64,000 nt of DNA, taken from contig JAQGOL010000040.1 of NCBI GenBank assembly GCA_028293625.1, positions 1-64,000 on the forward strand, given 5' to 3'. The translations under genes and the position numbers were made by a program. The stretch comes from Chthoniobacteraceae bacterium (GTDB lineage Bacteria > Verrucomicrobiota > Verrucomicrobiia > Chthoniobacterales > Chthoniobacteraceae). Positions 9,144 to 17,369 of the stretch are shown piece after piece. Position 1 is the stretch's first letter; each line of letters begins with the position of its first letter. The notes under the pieces are model-generated. The model had not been told where the DNA came from and did not search any database. It was given only the letters and a program-made list of their open reading frames with translations.

Positions 9144-10896
9144 TTTGCATTCTCCTTTTTACGAGAAGATTTGCGGATCTTTTTCGGGGCAACGGATTGG
9201 CCGGAGTGCTGCGGAGAGATAGCGATTTTGGGATGTTCAAGACGTGAAGATTCCCCGCTGCGGCTGGCTTCAGTGGCAACTAAAGCCTCAAGCTCTGCCT
9301 GTTTAAGTTCGAGCTGACGGCGCAACGCTTCAATCTGACCTGGCAATTCGGACCGTGCCTGGGCCAACTCCTGTCGCACCTTTTCAATCTCGGCCTGGGC
9401 ACGCAGATGTTCGGCTTTTTCGGCGCGTTGTCGTTCCCAGCGAAGATTACCCATGACCACATCCCCTGGGAAACATACACGTCGGTCAAGGATATCCCCT
9501 CATCAGTGAGGATCATCTCACAGATGCGGTTTGAATGTTTCATTCCTCGCGATTTAACGATAGATAGTGAACGATTGCGCTCCCCGTTTTGGATGAAGTA
9601 GCCGACGTGAATCCACACGTCGACAATCGTGCCGACATGAATTGGTATGTTGCCAAGGAGCGGCGGTTTTTCATCGGCAAGACTCGTGCAAACGATTGTT
9701 ATTCCCCGTGCACGACTTAAATAGAGAAGCCGCTCGGCTACTTCTGCGGCCGGTTTCTCGCCGCCGGCGCGGATCAACGAAGAGATGGGATCAATCACCA
9801 AGCATTTCGGTTGAAATTCGTCGATGATCGACTTGATCTTCATCAGATGCATCGGGCCGCTGATAGCTTCCGTGCGGGCCGCGTAAATGTAGAGCAAGCC
9901 GCTGCGGCGATATTGTGGCAAGTGCAGGTTGACGGAAGCCATATTGCGCTCGATTCCCTCAGCATTTTCATCAAATGCGACATAAAGCGTGCGTTCATTC
10001 CGCAGGCATGCCGCTTGAGTAAAAGCGCTTGCGATGGTTGATTTTGCCGTGCCGGGGGGGCCGGTTAAAAGCACGGAGCTGCTGCGGTAATAGCCTCCGT
10101 GGAGCATTGTATCGAGCTGTTTGATTCCTGTGGAGACGTGGGCGGTTGATGCCGGGCGTTTCAGCTCATGAGAAGTGCTCGCGGCAACCTCAATGCCTGT
10201 GGAGAGAATGACAAAAGACGTTTGATTATCTGAATGGGCCGAGCCGCGATATTTTACGACCTGCAGTTGACGCATGGAAAAATGATTTACTAAACAGTGA
10301 GCCAGCATCACTACGCAATCGCTATGGAATTTCACGAACGCATAACAATCTATCACCTCGTCGTTGGCATCCATTTTCATAGTTAGGAGCCCTGTAAATT
10401 CGTTGGTTACTAACCAATCGCAAAGCCGATAGATTTCCTGGCGTCTGGTGTCCAGGTCGCTCAGCAAGGAAAGTAGCACGTCTATTGAATCAAATGCGAT
10501 GCGTTTGGCGCCGGTTTCAATGGCTTTGGTCTTGATGCCAACTAGGATACCCGTCAGATCGAAATCCCCTCCCTTAACCAAATCCGGAGTAACGCGCGCG
10601 TCGTAAATAAACACTTTCTTGTTCTCAAATTCACGCAGCCCCCACGTAAAACTCGCTGCATTGTCCACGATCTGATCGGCGTTTTCTTCAAATGCCACGA
10701 AAATACCTGGCTCATCATAATTGCGGGCGCCGTTGACTAAAGTCTGAAGTGCGAAAACGGTTTTCCCGCTGCCCGTGCTGCCCATAATCAGCGTTAGACG
10801 GGCCTTTGGCAGGCCTCCATTGGTAATCTCGTCAAATCCAGTGATACCCGTCGGGGTTTTAGATACGTGCTTAATCCGCGTGTTCCTCTTTGGCAT
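9140..10896 (-). CDS. kaiC: KaiC-like double RecA ATPase, with a one-base frameshift near the 3' end
   Basis: Two KaiC/RadA-type ATPase domains. CI has Walker A GSTGSGKT (residues 39-46) and the catalytic pair E70-E71. CII has Walker A GPPGTAKST (279-287), but the pair reads D309-E310. The cyanobacterial Ser/Thr phosphosite appears as G422-T423. As sequenced, the frame leaves the family after VYVSQG and ends at 9280. Adding one G to the four-base run at 9463-9466 restores VVMGNLRWERQRAEKAEHL and a coiled-coil tail that stops at 9140, exactly overlapping the kaiB ATG. The repaired protein would be about 585 residues. A GGAGGG motif precedes the ATG at 10896. The indel may be a sequencing error, a real mutation or slippage. 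Confidence 0.9.
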
Positions 10897-10973
10897 CGCT
10901 CATCCCTCCATCTTTAAATCGGTATTACCCTGCCATTGGCGTGCCATTTCTCCCATTTTGAATATTTCATTGA

Positions 10974-11958
10974 ATGTTGAGGGCAGCTCGAATGTCCGAT
11001 TGTTTACTGTGCGCATTCATGTTCGGAGAAGAGCGCAAGGCAAGGGAACTTCCGAAAGTGGAGGCAATTTTTCCGGGTCAACTTCCATTCCCTACGCCGT
11101 CTCCTATATTAATCACAGGAGCGACTGGGACGTTGGGACGCGCCTTCGCCCGGATATGCGCAATTCGCAATATTTCTTATGTGCTTTTTAAGCCGGGAGG
11201 AAATGGGCATTGCCAATCGGGAGTCTGTAAAGCAGGTAATGGAAGAACATCGGCCCTGGGCGTTAATCAATGCGGCAGGTTTTGCAAGAGTGGACGAAGC
11301 GGAATTAAACAAGGAGCTTTGCTTCCGGGAGAACGCGTTGGGTCCCGTCATCTTGGCCAAACTCTGCCAGGAATACGGAGCCATATTCCTCACGTTTTCC
11401 TCCCACATGGTGTTTGATGGGCAAAGCAACTCGCCTTATCTGGAAAGCAGCCCGGCAGCACCCCTGAATATCTATGGCTTATCCAAACTTGAAGCCGAGG
11501 CCAAAGTATTGGAAATCAATCCCACTGCATTGGTAATCAGAAGCAGTTCTTTCTTCGGGCCTTGGGATGAGCGCAACTTCCTTTTCGAAATGATCGGCAG
11601 ATTGGAAGAAGGGCAGCCTTTCCAGGCGTCAAAGGATCATGTGATCTCACCTACTTATGTGCCGGACTTGGTGAACAATTGCCTTGATCTCATCATCGAT
11701 AAAGCGAGAGGTATCTGGCATTGGACGAATCCCTCCCAAGTAACCTGGGCTGAATTTGCCTTCATGGCGGCAGAGACGATCCGCCTGAATACCGCTCTGA
11801 TCGAAACCGTTGATAGGAACCAATTAGGCTATCGTGCCAAAAGACCTGCCTTCAGCGCATTGGCAAGCGAGAATGGCAGCTTACTTCCTAGACTTCACGA
11901 CGCGATCAACCGTTTTGCGTTGGAAAGGGCCTGCACGCAGACTTTGATAGAACGATGA
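10974..11958 (+). CDS. RmlD-like sugar nucleotide reductase, frameshifted
   Basis: An extended short-chain dehydrogenase of the dTDP-4-dehydrorhamnose reductase (RmlD) group. The NAD(P)-binding GATGTLG is in the first frame (ILITGATGTLGRAFARI) and the rest in a second frame: HRPWALINAAGFARVDEAE, HMVFDGQ, and the catalytic YxxxK in YGLSKLEAEA. The two join if one T is removed from the five-T run at 11185-11189. The repaired product is about 327 residues, with a roughly 45-residue N-terminal extension that is not part of the Rossmann fold. That extension may be the relic of a larger fusion; related genes are sometimes fused behind a GH1-like domain. As it stands, translation from the first ATG would stop early at about 11417. 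The gene diverges from kaiC. Confidence 0.75.
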
Positions 11959-12326
11959 TCAGTAATATGAGCGTCCAGCACCGCCGCCACGTGCGCTGGC
12001 AGCGTTGAAGGAGGGTTAGGAGAGGATGACGAGCGTTTTTTAAATCTCCACTTCGCGGATCGTATCCGGATCCTCACATAGAACGGCCGTCAGACCACGC
12101 GACCTGGTATCTTAGACGTAATATCTGTCTTGGATCCCGGCGGATTCGAGTTCTTTGGCTCTCGCGAACCGGCCTTTCGGCGTCCTCTGGGAAGCCCGAA
12201 TGTAAGTCTCAGGTAGCTTTTGCAGTGATCCCAATAGGGTTATAGGATCTGGTAGGATTTCCGCTTTTTCCCGGGCTGTGACAGGACCGCCCGCAAACCC
12301 TTTATCCATCAGGTTTCAGAGAAAAG
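11959..12326. other. Intergenic stretch before tRNA-Leu
   Basis: Nothing supportable is seen. A 65-codon minus-strand frame (12112-12309) has no recognised motif. No copy of the tRNA 3' end that could serve as an attachment repeat was spotted here. Confidence 0.4.
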
Positions 12327-12408
12327 TGCCGGAGAGGGGACTTGAACCCCTACATCTTTCGATACCAGATCCTAAGTCTGGCGCGTCTGCCAATTTCGCC
12401 ACCCCGGC
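12327..12408 (-). tRNA. tRNA-Leu (anticodon UAG)
   Basis: An 82-base gene. The acceptor stem GCCGGGG pairs with CTCCGGC (one G-U), followed by discriminator A. The anticodon stem CCAGA/TCTGG encloses the loop CTTAGGA, giving anticodon TAG. The T arm is GGGG-TTCAAGT-CCCC. A short variable arm (TATCGAAAGATG) is consistent with a class II leucine tRNA. CCA is not encoded. The 3' end points toward the accessory segment at 1-12 kb. Confidence 0.97.
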
Positions 12409-12628
12409 GGGAGTCTCTGCAAACCGGCCTACGCCTCGTTTGAAGTTTCCGGCGCCGACGCATTGCGATTTGTCGGGAATCCCGATAACGCAGAGCAGCC
12501 AACCCCGGAGGAGCGGTATCTCTACAGCACCGTCTGCACACCACGCAAGCAGCCAATTCGCAAACTTTTACATCCGCGGTCCGTGCGCGGCTCTGCGATG
12601 TAAACGGCCAATCGCAGCGGAAGGCGTT

Positions 12629-13000
12629 TTAATGGGCGGAAGCCGGTTTCTTATCGAGCGGGTTTCGGTAGTTTTTGAACATCCAGTCACCTCGCTTAGG
12701 TGTCGCTGAAGCTGCTTTTACCTGAAAACCGGAAACGATGCCGTTGGTGAAAGTCACCGCGACACCGGAGGGATAATACCATTGATCGGTGACGATGTTC
12801 CCGGATTTGCTTGTCAAGACGTGATCGGGATTGCCGAGGCTTGCGATGACACTCTGAGTGCTCATCCCGCTGATCACTGTATGCTGGGAAATTGCGTTCC
12901 GCTCGTGTTCAACCTCGATCGCGGGCTTTTTTGGGCTGGGGCAGGCGGTAAGGAAAATCAACGAAAAGCCAGGGAGAAGGAGCCAGCGGTGTGACGTCAT
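12629..13000 (-). CDS. Small lipoprotein, SmpA/OmlA (BamE)-like fold
   Basis: About 123 residues from the ATG at 13000, chosen because a lipoprotein signal follows directly (SHRWLLLPGFSLIFLTAC, lipobox LTAC). An ATG 12 codons further upstream is possible. After the lipid-anchored Cys comes a linker. Then GMSTQSVIASLGNPDHVLTS resembles the SmpA/OmlA repeat, in which a short helix and a GxP turn precede two beta strands (DQWYYPSGVAVTFTNGIVSG). Such proteins sit in the outer membrane or periplasm. Similarity to BamE itself is only at the fold level, so a role in outer-membrane assembly is not established. It is divergent from dnaE with 160 bases between them. Confidence 0.75.
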   Translation of the reverse strand: MTSHRWLLLPGFSLIFLTACPSPKKPAIEVEHERNAISQHTVISGMSTQSVIASLGNPDHVLTSKSGNIVTDQWYYPSGVAVTFTNGIVSGFQVKAASATPKRGDWMFKNYRNPLDKKPASAH

Positions 13001-13142
13001 AAGTAGCAGGGGGGAGCGGTAGAGAGGTGCGATCACGACAGAAATTTATCTCAATGGTGCAGATCCGGGGGGCGGGAAGCAAGCGGGAGTGATTCCAGGG
13101 GACACGATGAAATTCGCCCTTCGCCCCCGGGCGGCGCGGGAG

Positions 13143-13148
13143 TATAAT
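13143..13148 (+). promoter_or_regulatory. Perfect -10 hexamer directly before dnaE
   Basis: TATAAT ends 11 bases before the dnaE ATG. With normal geometry transcription would begin around 13155, leaving a leader of only about five bases. No good -35 is seen (TTCGCC at 13120-13125 is the best placed), and no ribosome binding site lies between this hexamer and the ATG. Confidence 0.45.
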
Positions 13149-13159
13149 ACCCCTCTGCC

Positions 13160-16100
13160 ATGTCCACTGACTCTTTTGTCCACCTGCATCTCCATACGGA
13201 ATACTCGCTGCTCGACGGGGCAAACCGGGTCTCGGCGGTGATGAAAAAAGCCAAGGAATTCGCGATGCCAGCCGTAGCGATGACCGATCACGGCAATTTA
13301 TTCGGAGCAATCGACTTCTTTCAGAAGGCCAAAAAGAACGGGATTAAGCCAATCATCGGGTGCGAGGTTTACATGGCGCCAGGCAAACGGACAGACCGCG
13401 GGGCATCGAGCGGGCGGGATGCCTCGAATCATTTCACGTTATTATGTTCAAATGAACAGGGCTACAAAAATCTGGTTAAGCTGGTCTCAATCGCGCACCT
13501 CGACGGCATGTATTACAAGCCGCGCATCGACAAGGATGACCTGCGGAAATACAGCGCCGGCTTGATCGGACTGAGTGGCTGCCTCAAGGGCGAGGTGGCG
13601 CAGGCGATCGTGGCCGATGATTACCAAAAAGCGGTGGAAACGGCGGCCGTTTACCGTGAGATCCTCGGGCCTGAGAACTTTTACCTCGAAATGCACAATC
13701 ACGGCATCGAGGCGCAGATCAAGGTCAACAAGGTGCTGCCGCGTATGGCCAAGGAACTCGGGCTCGGGCTTGTGGCTGCCAATGATGTTCATTTTTTGGA
13801 AAGAAAACATCACGACGCCCACGATGTGATGATCTGCATCGGGACCGGCTCCAACGTCACCGACGAGCGCCGGATGAAATATACGCCAGAGCTTTATTTC
13901 AAATCACCCGCCGAGATGCGTGAGCTTTTCCGCGATTTCCCCGAGGCATGTGACAATACCCTCGCGATTGCCGAGCGGTGCAATTTGCAGATTGAGTTTG
14001 GAGTTCCCAAGTATCCCAACTACACGCCGCCCGCCGGCATGACTCAGAATCAGTATCTGCGCGAGATTTCCGAGGAAGGCGTGCGCCGTCGGTATGGGGC
14101 GGCGGCCGACTCGGAGGAAGTGCGTGCCCGGCTTGAACGGGAGATCGCCGTGTTGGAGACGCAGGGATTCGTCAATTATTTCCTGATCGTGTGGGACTTT
14201 ATCAACTGGGCGAAGGAACATGGCATCCCGGTCGGCCCGGGGCGCGGTTCGGCGGCCGGTTCGATTGTCGCTTACGTGATGGGAATCACGGATATCGATC
14301 CGATCAAATTCAAGCTGCTCTTTGAGCGGTTCCTAAATCCGGAACGAGTTTCACCGCCGGATATCGACGTCGATTTTTGCCAGAACCGGCGTCCGGAAGT
14401 GATCAGTTATGTGCGCGACAAATACGGCGACCGGGCCGTGTCGCAGATTGTCACGTTTGGGACCATGGGTGCCAAATCGGTGGTGCGCGACGTCGGCAGG
14501 GTGCTTGGCTGGAGTTACGGGGACGGTGATCGGATTGCAAAGATGATCCCGAACGAACTCGGCATCACGCTGGCGGGCCTGGATAAGAAGAACAAGGAGA
14601 CAGGTGAAAAAGAGCACATCGCCGGAGCCATCGACAAAAATCCGGAGTTAAAAAAAGCGGTCGACGAAGAGCACGCGGTTCGGCAGTTGTGGGAATATGC
14701 GACAACGCTGGAAGGGCTGACCCGCGGCGTTGGCGTGCATGCGGCGGGCGTGGTTATCAGTGACCGCGATCTGTCGGAATACATCCCGCTGACCCGTGCC
14801 AACGACGGCTCGATCGTGAGCCAGTATGCCATGGGGCCGCTGACCGATCTGGGAATGCTCAAGATGGATTTTCTTGGGCTCAAAACGCTGACGGTCATCA
14901 CCGACGCGGTCGTGATGATCCATCGCACAAAGCCGGACTTCGACATTGCGACCATCCCGCTGGACGATCAACCAACCTTTGATCTTTTAAACAAAGGAGA
15001 GTCGATCGCCGTGTTCCAGCTGGAATCGGGCGGCATGGTAAATGTCTGCAAACAATTCGATATCTCGGACATTGAAGATATCAACGCGATCCTAGCGCTT
15101 TACCGGCCGGGTCCGATGGACTTGATTCCCGACTATATCAAGCGCAAGAAGGGTTTGGCCAAAATCAAGTATATCCATCCGCTGATCGCCAAGGTCTGCG
15201 CGGATACCTACGGCATCTTTGTCTACCAGGAACAGGTTATGGCGGCCGCTTCGGTCCTTGGAGGCTATACGCTGGGCGGCGCCGATTTGCTGCGGCGCGC
15301 CATGGGTAAGAAGGACAAGGAGAAGATGGCAGTTGAGCGGGTGAAATTCGTCGACGGGTGCAAAAAGCTCAACGACATCGAAGAGAAGAAGGCGAATGAG
15401 ATTTTCGATCTGCTCGAAAAATTTGCCGGCTACGGTTTCAACCGCTCACATTCGGCCGCTTACGCGTGGGTGAGTTATCAGACCGCATATCTAAAAGCCA
15501 ATTATCCGGTCGAATTCATGGCCGCGGTGATGAGCAACGAGATTAATAACACGGATAAAATCAGTATTTTCGTGGCGGAATGCGAGCGAATGGGGATCAA
15601 GATCCTGCCGCCGGACGTGAATAAGAGCGGCCAGAAATTCATCCCGGAAGAGATCAGCAGCGAAGGGGTGGAAGCCGTGAAGGTTTCGCGCCGGAGAAAA
15701 GCGACTGATCTGCTTGATCTTGATATCGATTCTGAAGCGCCGCCGTGGGCCGGCGATGATGTGCGATTTGAAGATCTGCCGGGTGCAGACGGCGAGGAAT
15801 CGCTCGTCATGGGAGAAGATCTGCCGGGTGAAACGCTGGCCATTCCCGCAGCCGATGGCGGCAAGATTTATGTCGGGTCGATCCGGTTCGGGCTGGCAGC
15901 GATTAAGAACGTGGGGGAAGCGGCAATGGCCGGTGCCATTGAAGAACGCGAAAAAGAGGGGCCATTCAAGTCGTTGGAAGAATTCTGCGGCCGCGTGGAC
16001 ACCAAAAAGACGAGCAAGAAGTCGCTCGAGTGTCTGGTCAAATGCGGGGCATTTGATTGGACCGGGGAGGAACGGTCGCAGCTTTTCAGTGAAATCGACG

Positions 16101-16843
16101 CCTCAATGGGAGCGGCCGCCAGCGCGCATAAAGACAAAGCCGCGGGCCAGGTCTCGTTATTTGACTCTTTCTTTGACGCGGCACCAAAGGCGTCGAAAAA
16201 ATCGGCGCCAGCGGCTTCGCTCTGGAGCGTCGCGGAGAAGCTGGCGTTTGAAAAAGAGCTGCTTGGCTTCTATGTGACCGGTCATCCGCTCGATGAATAC
16301 CGGACTCTGCTTGAAGGGGGCAAATTTGTGCCGATCGGCAAGCTGGCCGAACAGGAAGACAAAAGCACGGTGGCAATCGCGGGGGCGCTGGCGTCCGTGG
16401 AAAAGAAGTTTACCAAAAAAGAAGGCAAACCATTTGCGATCGTCGTGCTGGAGGATCGGAGCGGGGGAATGGAAGTAATGATTTGGGGCGAGGCATTCGG
16501 CAAATATTCCCAGCACCTTGAAGCGGGCGCGGTGGTGTCGATCATCGGCCGTCTTGATAAGCGCGAGGAGCCGCCCCGGCTCGTTGCCAATGAGGTGAAA
16601 CCACTAAAGAAGCCTGAGCCCCGCGAAAAGCCGATCGTCCTTGAGTTCCAGTGTGGAAAAACCACCGAAGCCGATCTCGTGGCCGTGCGCGACATCCTTT
16701 CGCAGAGCCCTGGCAAACGCCGTGTGGAATTTCACTTTCGCACCGAGGGAGGCCGCCAGGTCCGGATGCTGCCCCATGATACATTCCGCGTGGCCTGGAG
16801 TCCGGAAACGGAAGGCAAGCTTGCGACCTGGTTGAAACGGTAA
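13160..16843 (+). CDS. dnaE: DNA polymerase III subunit alpha
   Basis: A 1227-residue replicative polymerase of the DnaE1 type. The PHP domain is at the N-terminus (VHLHLHTEYSLLDG, MTDHGN). The palm acidic motif PDIDVDF lies near residues 399-405 and the third catalytic Asp in KMDFLGLKT near 568. The fingers and thumb region includes RPGPMDLIPDYIKRK and RSHSAAYAWVSYQ. A C-terminal OB fold follows (VAIAGALASVEKKF, MEVMIWGEAF). Between FIPEEISSEG (about 830) and IRFGLAAIKNVG (about 905) is an acidic, low-complexity insertion of some 65 residues (DSEAPPWAGDDVRFEDLPG), absent from the E. coli enzyme as I know it. The protein is otherwise complete. It extends DNA as the core of the replisome. Confidence 0.98.
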   Translation: MSTDSFVHLHLHTEYSLLDGANRVSAVMKKAKEFAMPAVAMTDHGNLFGAIDFFQKAKKNGIKPIIGCEVYMAPGKRTDRGASSGRDASNHFTLLCSNEQGYKNLVKLVSIAHLDGMYYKPRIDKDDLRKYSAGLIGLSGCLKGEVAQAIVADDYQKAVETAAVYREILGPENFYLEMHNHGIEAQIKVNKVLPRMAKELGLGLVAANDVHFLERKHHDAHDVMICIGTGSNVTDERRMKYTPELYFKSPAEMRELFRDFPEACDNTLAIAERCNLQIEFGVPKYPNYTPPAGMTQNQYLREISEEGVRRRYGAAADSEEVRARLEREIAVLETQGFVNYFLIVWDFINWAKEHGIPVGPGRGSAAGSIVAYVMGITDIDPIKFKLLFERFLNPERVSPPDIDVDFCQNRRPEVISYVRDKYGDRAVSQIVTFGTMGAKSVVRDVGRVLGWSYGDGDRIAKMIPNELGITLAGLDKKNKETGEKEHIAGAIDKNPELKKAVDEEHAVRQLWEYATTLEGLTRGVGVHAAGVVISDRDLSEYIPLTRANDGSIVSQYAMGPLTDLGMLKMDFLGLKTLTVITDAVVMIHRTKPDFDIATIPLDDQPTFDLLNKGESIAVFQLESGGMVNVCKQFDISDIEDINAILALYRPGPMDLIPDYIKRKKGLAKIKYIHPLIAKVCADTYGIFVYQEQVMAAASVLGGYTLGGADLLRRAMGKKDKEKMAVERVKFVDGCKKLNDIEEKKANEIFDLLEKFAGYGFNRSHSAAYAWVSYQTAYLKANYPVEFMAAVMSNEINNTDKISIFVAECERMGIKILPPDVNKSGQKFIPEEISSEGVEAVKVSRRRKATDLLDLDIDSEAPPWAGDDVRFEDLPGADGEESLVMGEDLPGETLAIPAADGGKIYVGSIRFGLAAIKNVGEAAMAGAIEEREKEGPFKSLEEFCGRVDTKKTSKKSLECLVKCGAFDWTGEERSQLFSEIDASMGAAASAHKDKAAGQVSLFDSFFDAAPKASKKSAPAASLWSVAEKLAFEKELLGFYVTGHPLDEYRTLLEGGKFVPIGKLAEQEDKSTVAIAGALASVEKKFTKKEGKPFAIVVLEDRSGGMEVMIWGEAFGKYSQHLEAGAVVSIIGRLDKREEPPRLVANEVKPLKKPEPREKPIVLEFQCGKTTEADLVAVRDILSQSPGKRRVEFHFRTEGGRQVRMLPHDTFRVAWSPETEGKLATWLKR

Positions 16844-16897
16844 GCGAAATCGGATGCTTGCTTAGTGGAACCAACTTACGCCAATTCATCACCGCTT

Positions 16898-17359
16898 ATG
16901 GAACTGACCTCAGAACAGAAACAACAAGTTGGCTCATGGCTCGAACAGGGTGCCAACCTTGCCGAAGTCCAGCTACGTCTCAGCAAGGAGTTCGGCATCG
17001 GACTCACTTACATGGATACCCGCTTTCTCATTGATGATCTGCGGCTCAATTTCAAGGAACCCGAGCCCGAGCCGGTGCAGGAACCGGCAGTGGTAAACGC
17101 GGAGTTTGACACAATCGCCCCGGAGGCGTTCCCGCCGGCCGGCAGCGGCGTAAATATCAAAGTCGATTCAATCACGCGTCCCGGCTCGATGGTGAGCGGC
17201 AGTGTGGTGTTTAGCGACGGCAAAAAGGCCGTCTGGTATCTCGATCAGACCGGCAGCTTGGGAATGATCCCTGAAGAACCAGGATACCGGCCGCCAAGTG
17301 CCGACGTGCCTGAGTTTCAGGCCGGCTTGGAGCGCGAGCTTGTGAAGCTGGGCATCTAA
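16898..17359 (+). CDS. Conserved-looking protein of unknown function
   Basis: 153 residues from the ATG at 16898; a GTG 33 bases upstream is also in frame. The N-terminal 50 residues look helical and resemble a small HTH-like module (SEQKQQVGSWLEQGANLAEV, then LSKEFGIGLTYMDTRFL). A proline/glutamate linker (EPEPEPVQEPA) follows. The C-terminal half is a beta-rich domain (VNIKVDSITRPGSMVSGSVV, then FSDGKKAVWYLDQTGSLGM). I do not recognise a named family. It follows dnaE by 54 bases and could be co-transcribed. It converges with the nitrate reductase gene, only 10 bases apart. Confidence 0.7.
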   Translation: MELTSEQKQQVGSWLEQGANLAEVQLRLSKEFGIGLTYMDTRFLIDDLRLNFKEPEPEPVQEPAVVNAEFDTIAPEAFPPAGSGVNIKVDSITRPGSMVSGSVVFSDGKKAVWYLDQTGSLGMIPEEPGYRPPSADVPEFQAGLERELVKLGI

Positions 17360-17369
17360 CCCCGCACCG

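Noticed and set aside
12350-12556. A 68-codon frame over tRNA-Leu
   Set aside because: It overlaps the tRNA gene almost completely and has no protein similarity I can see.
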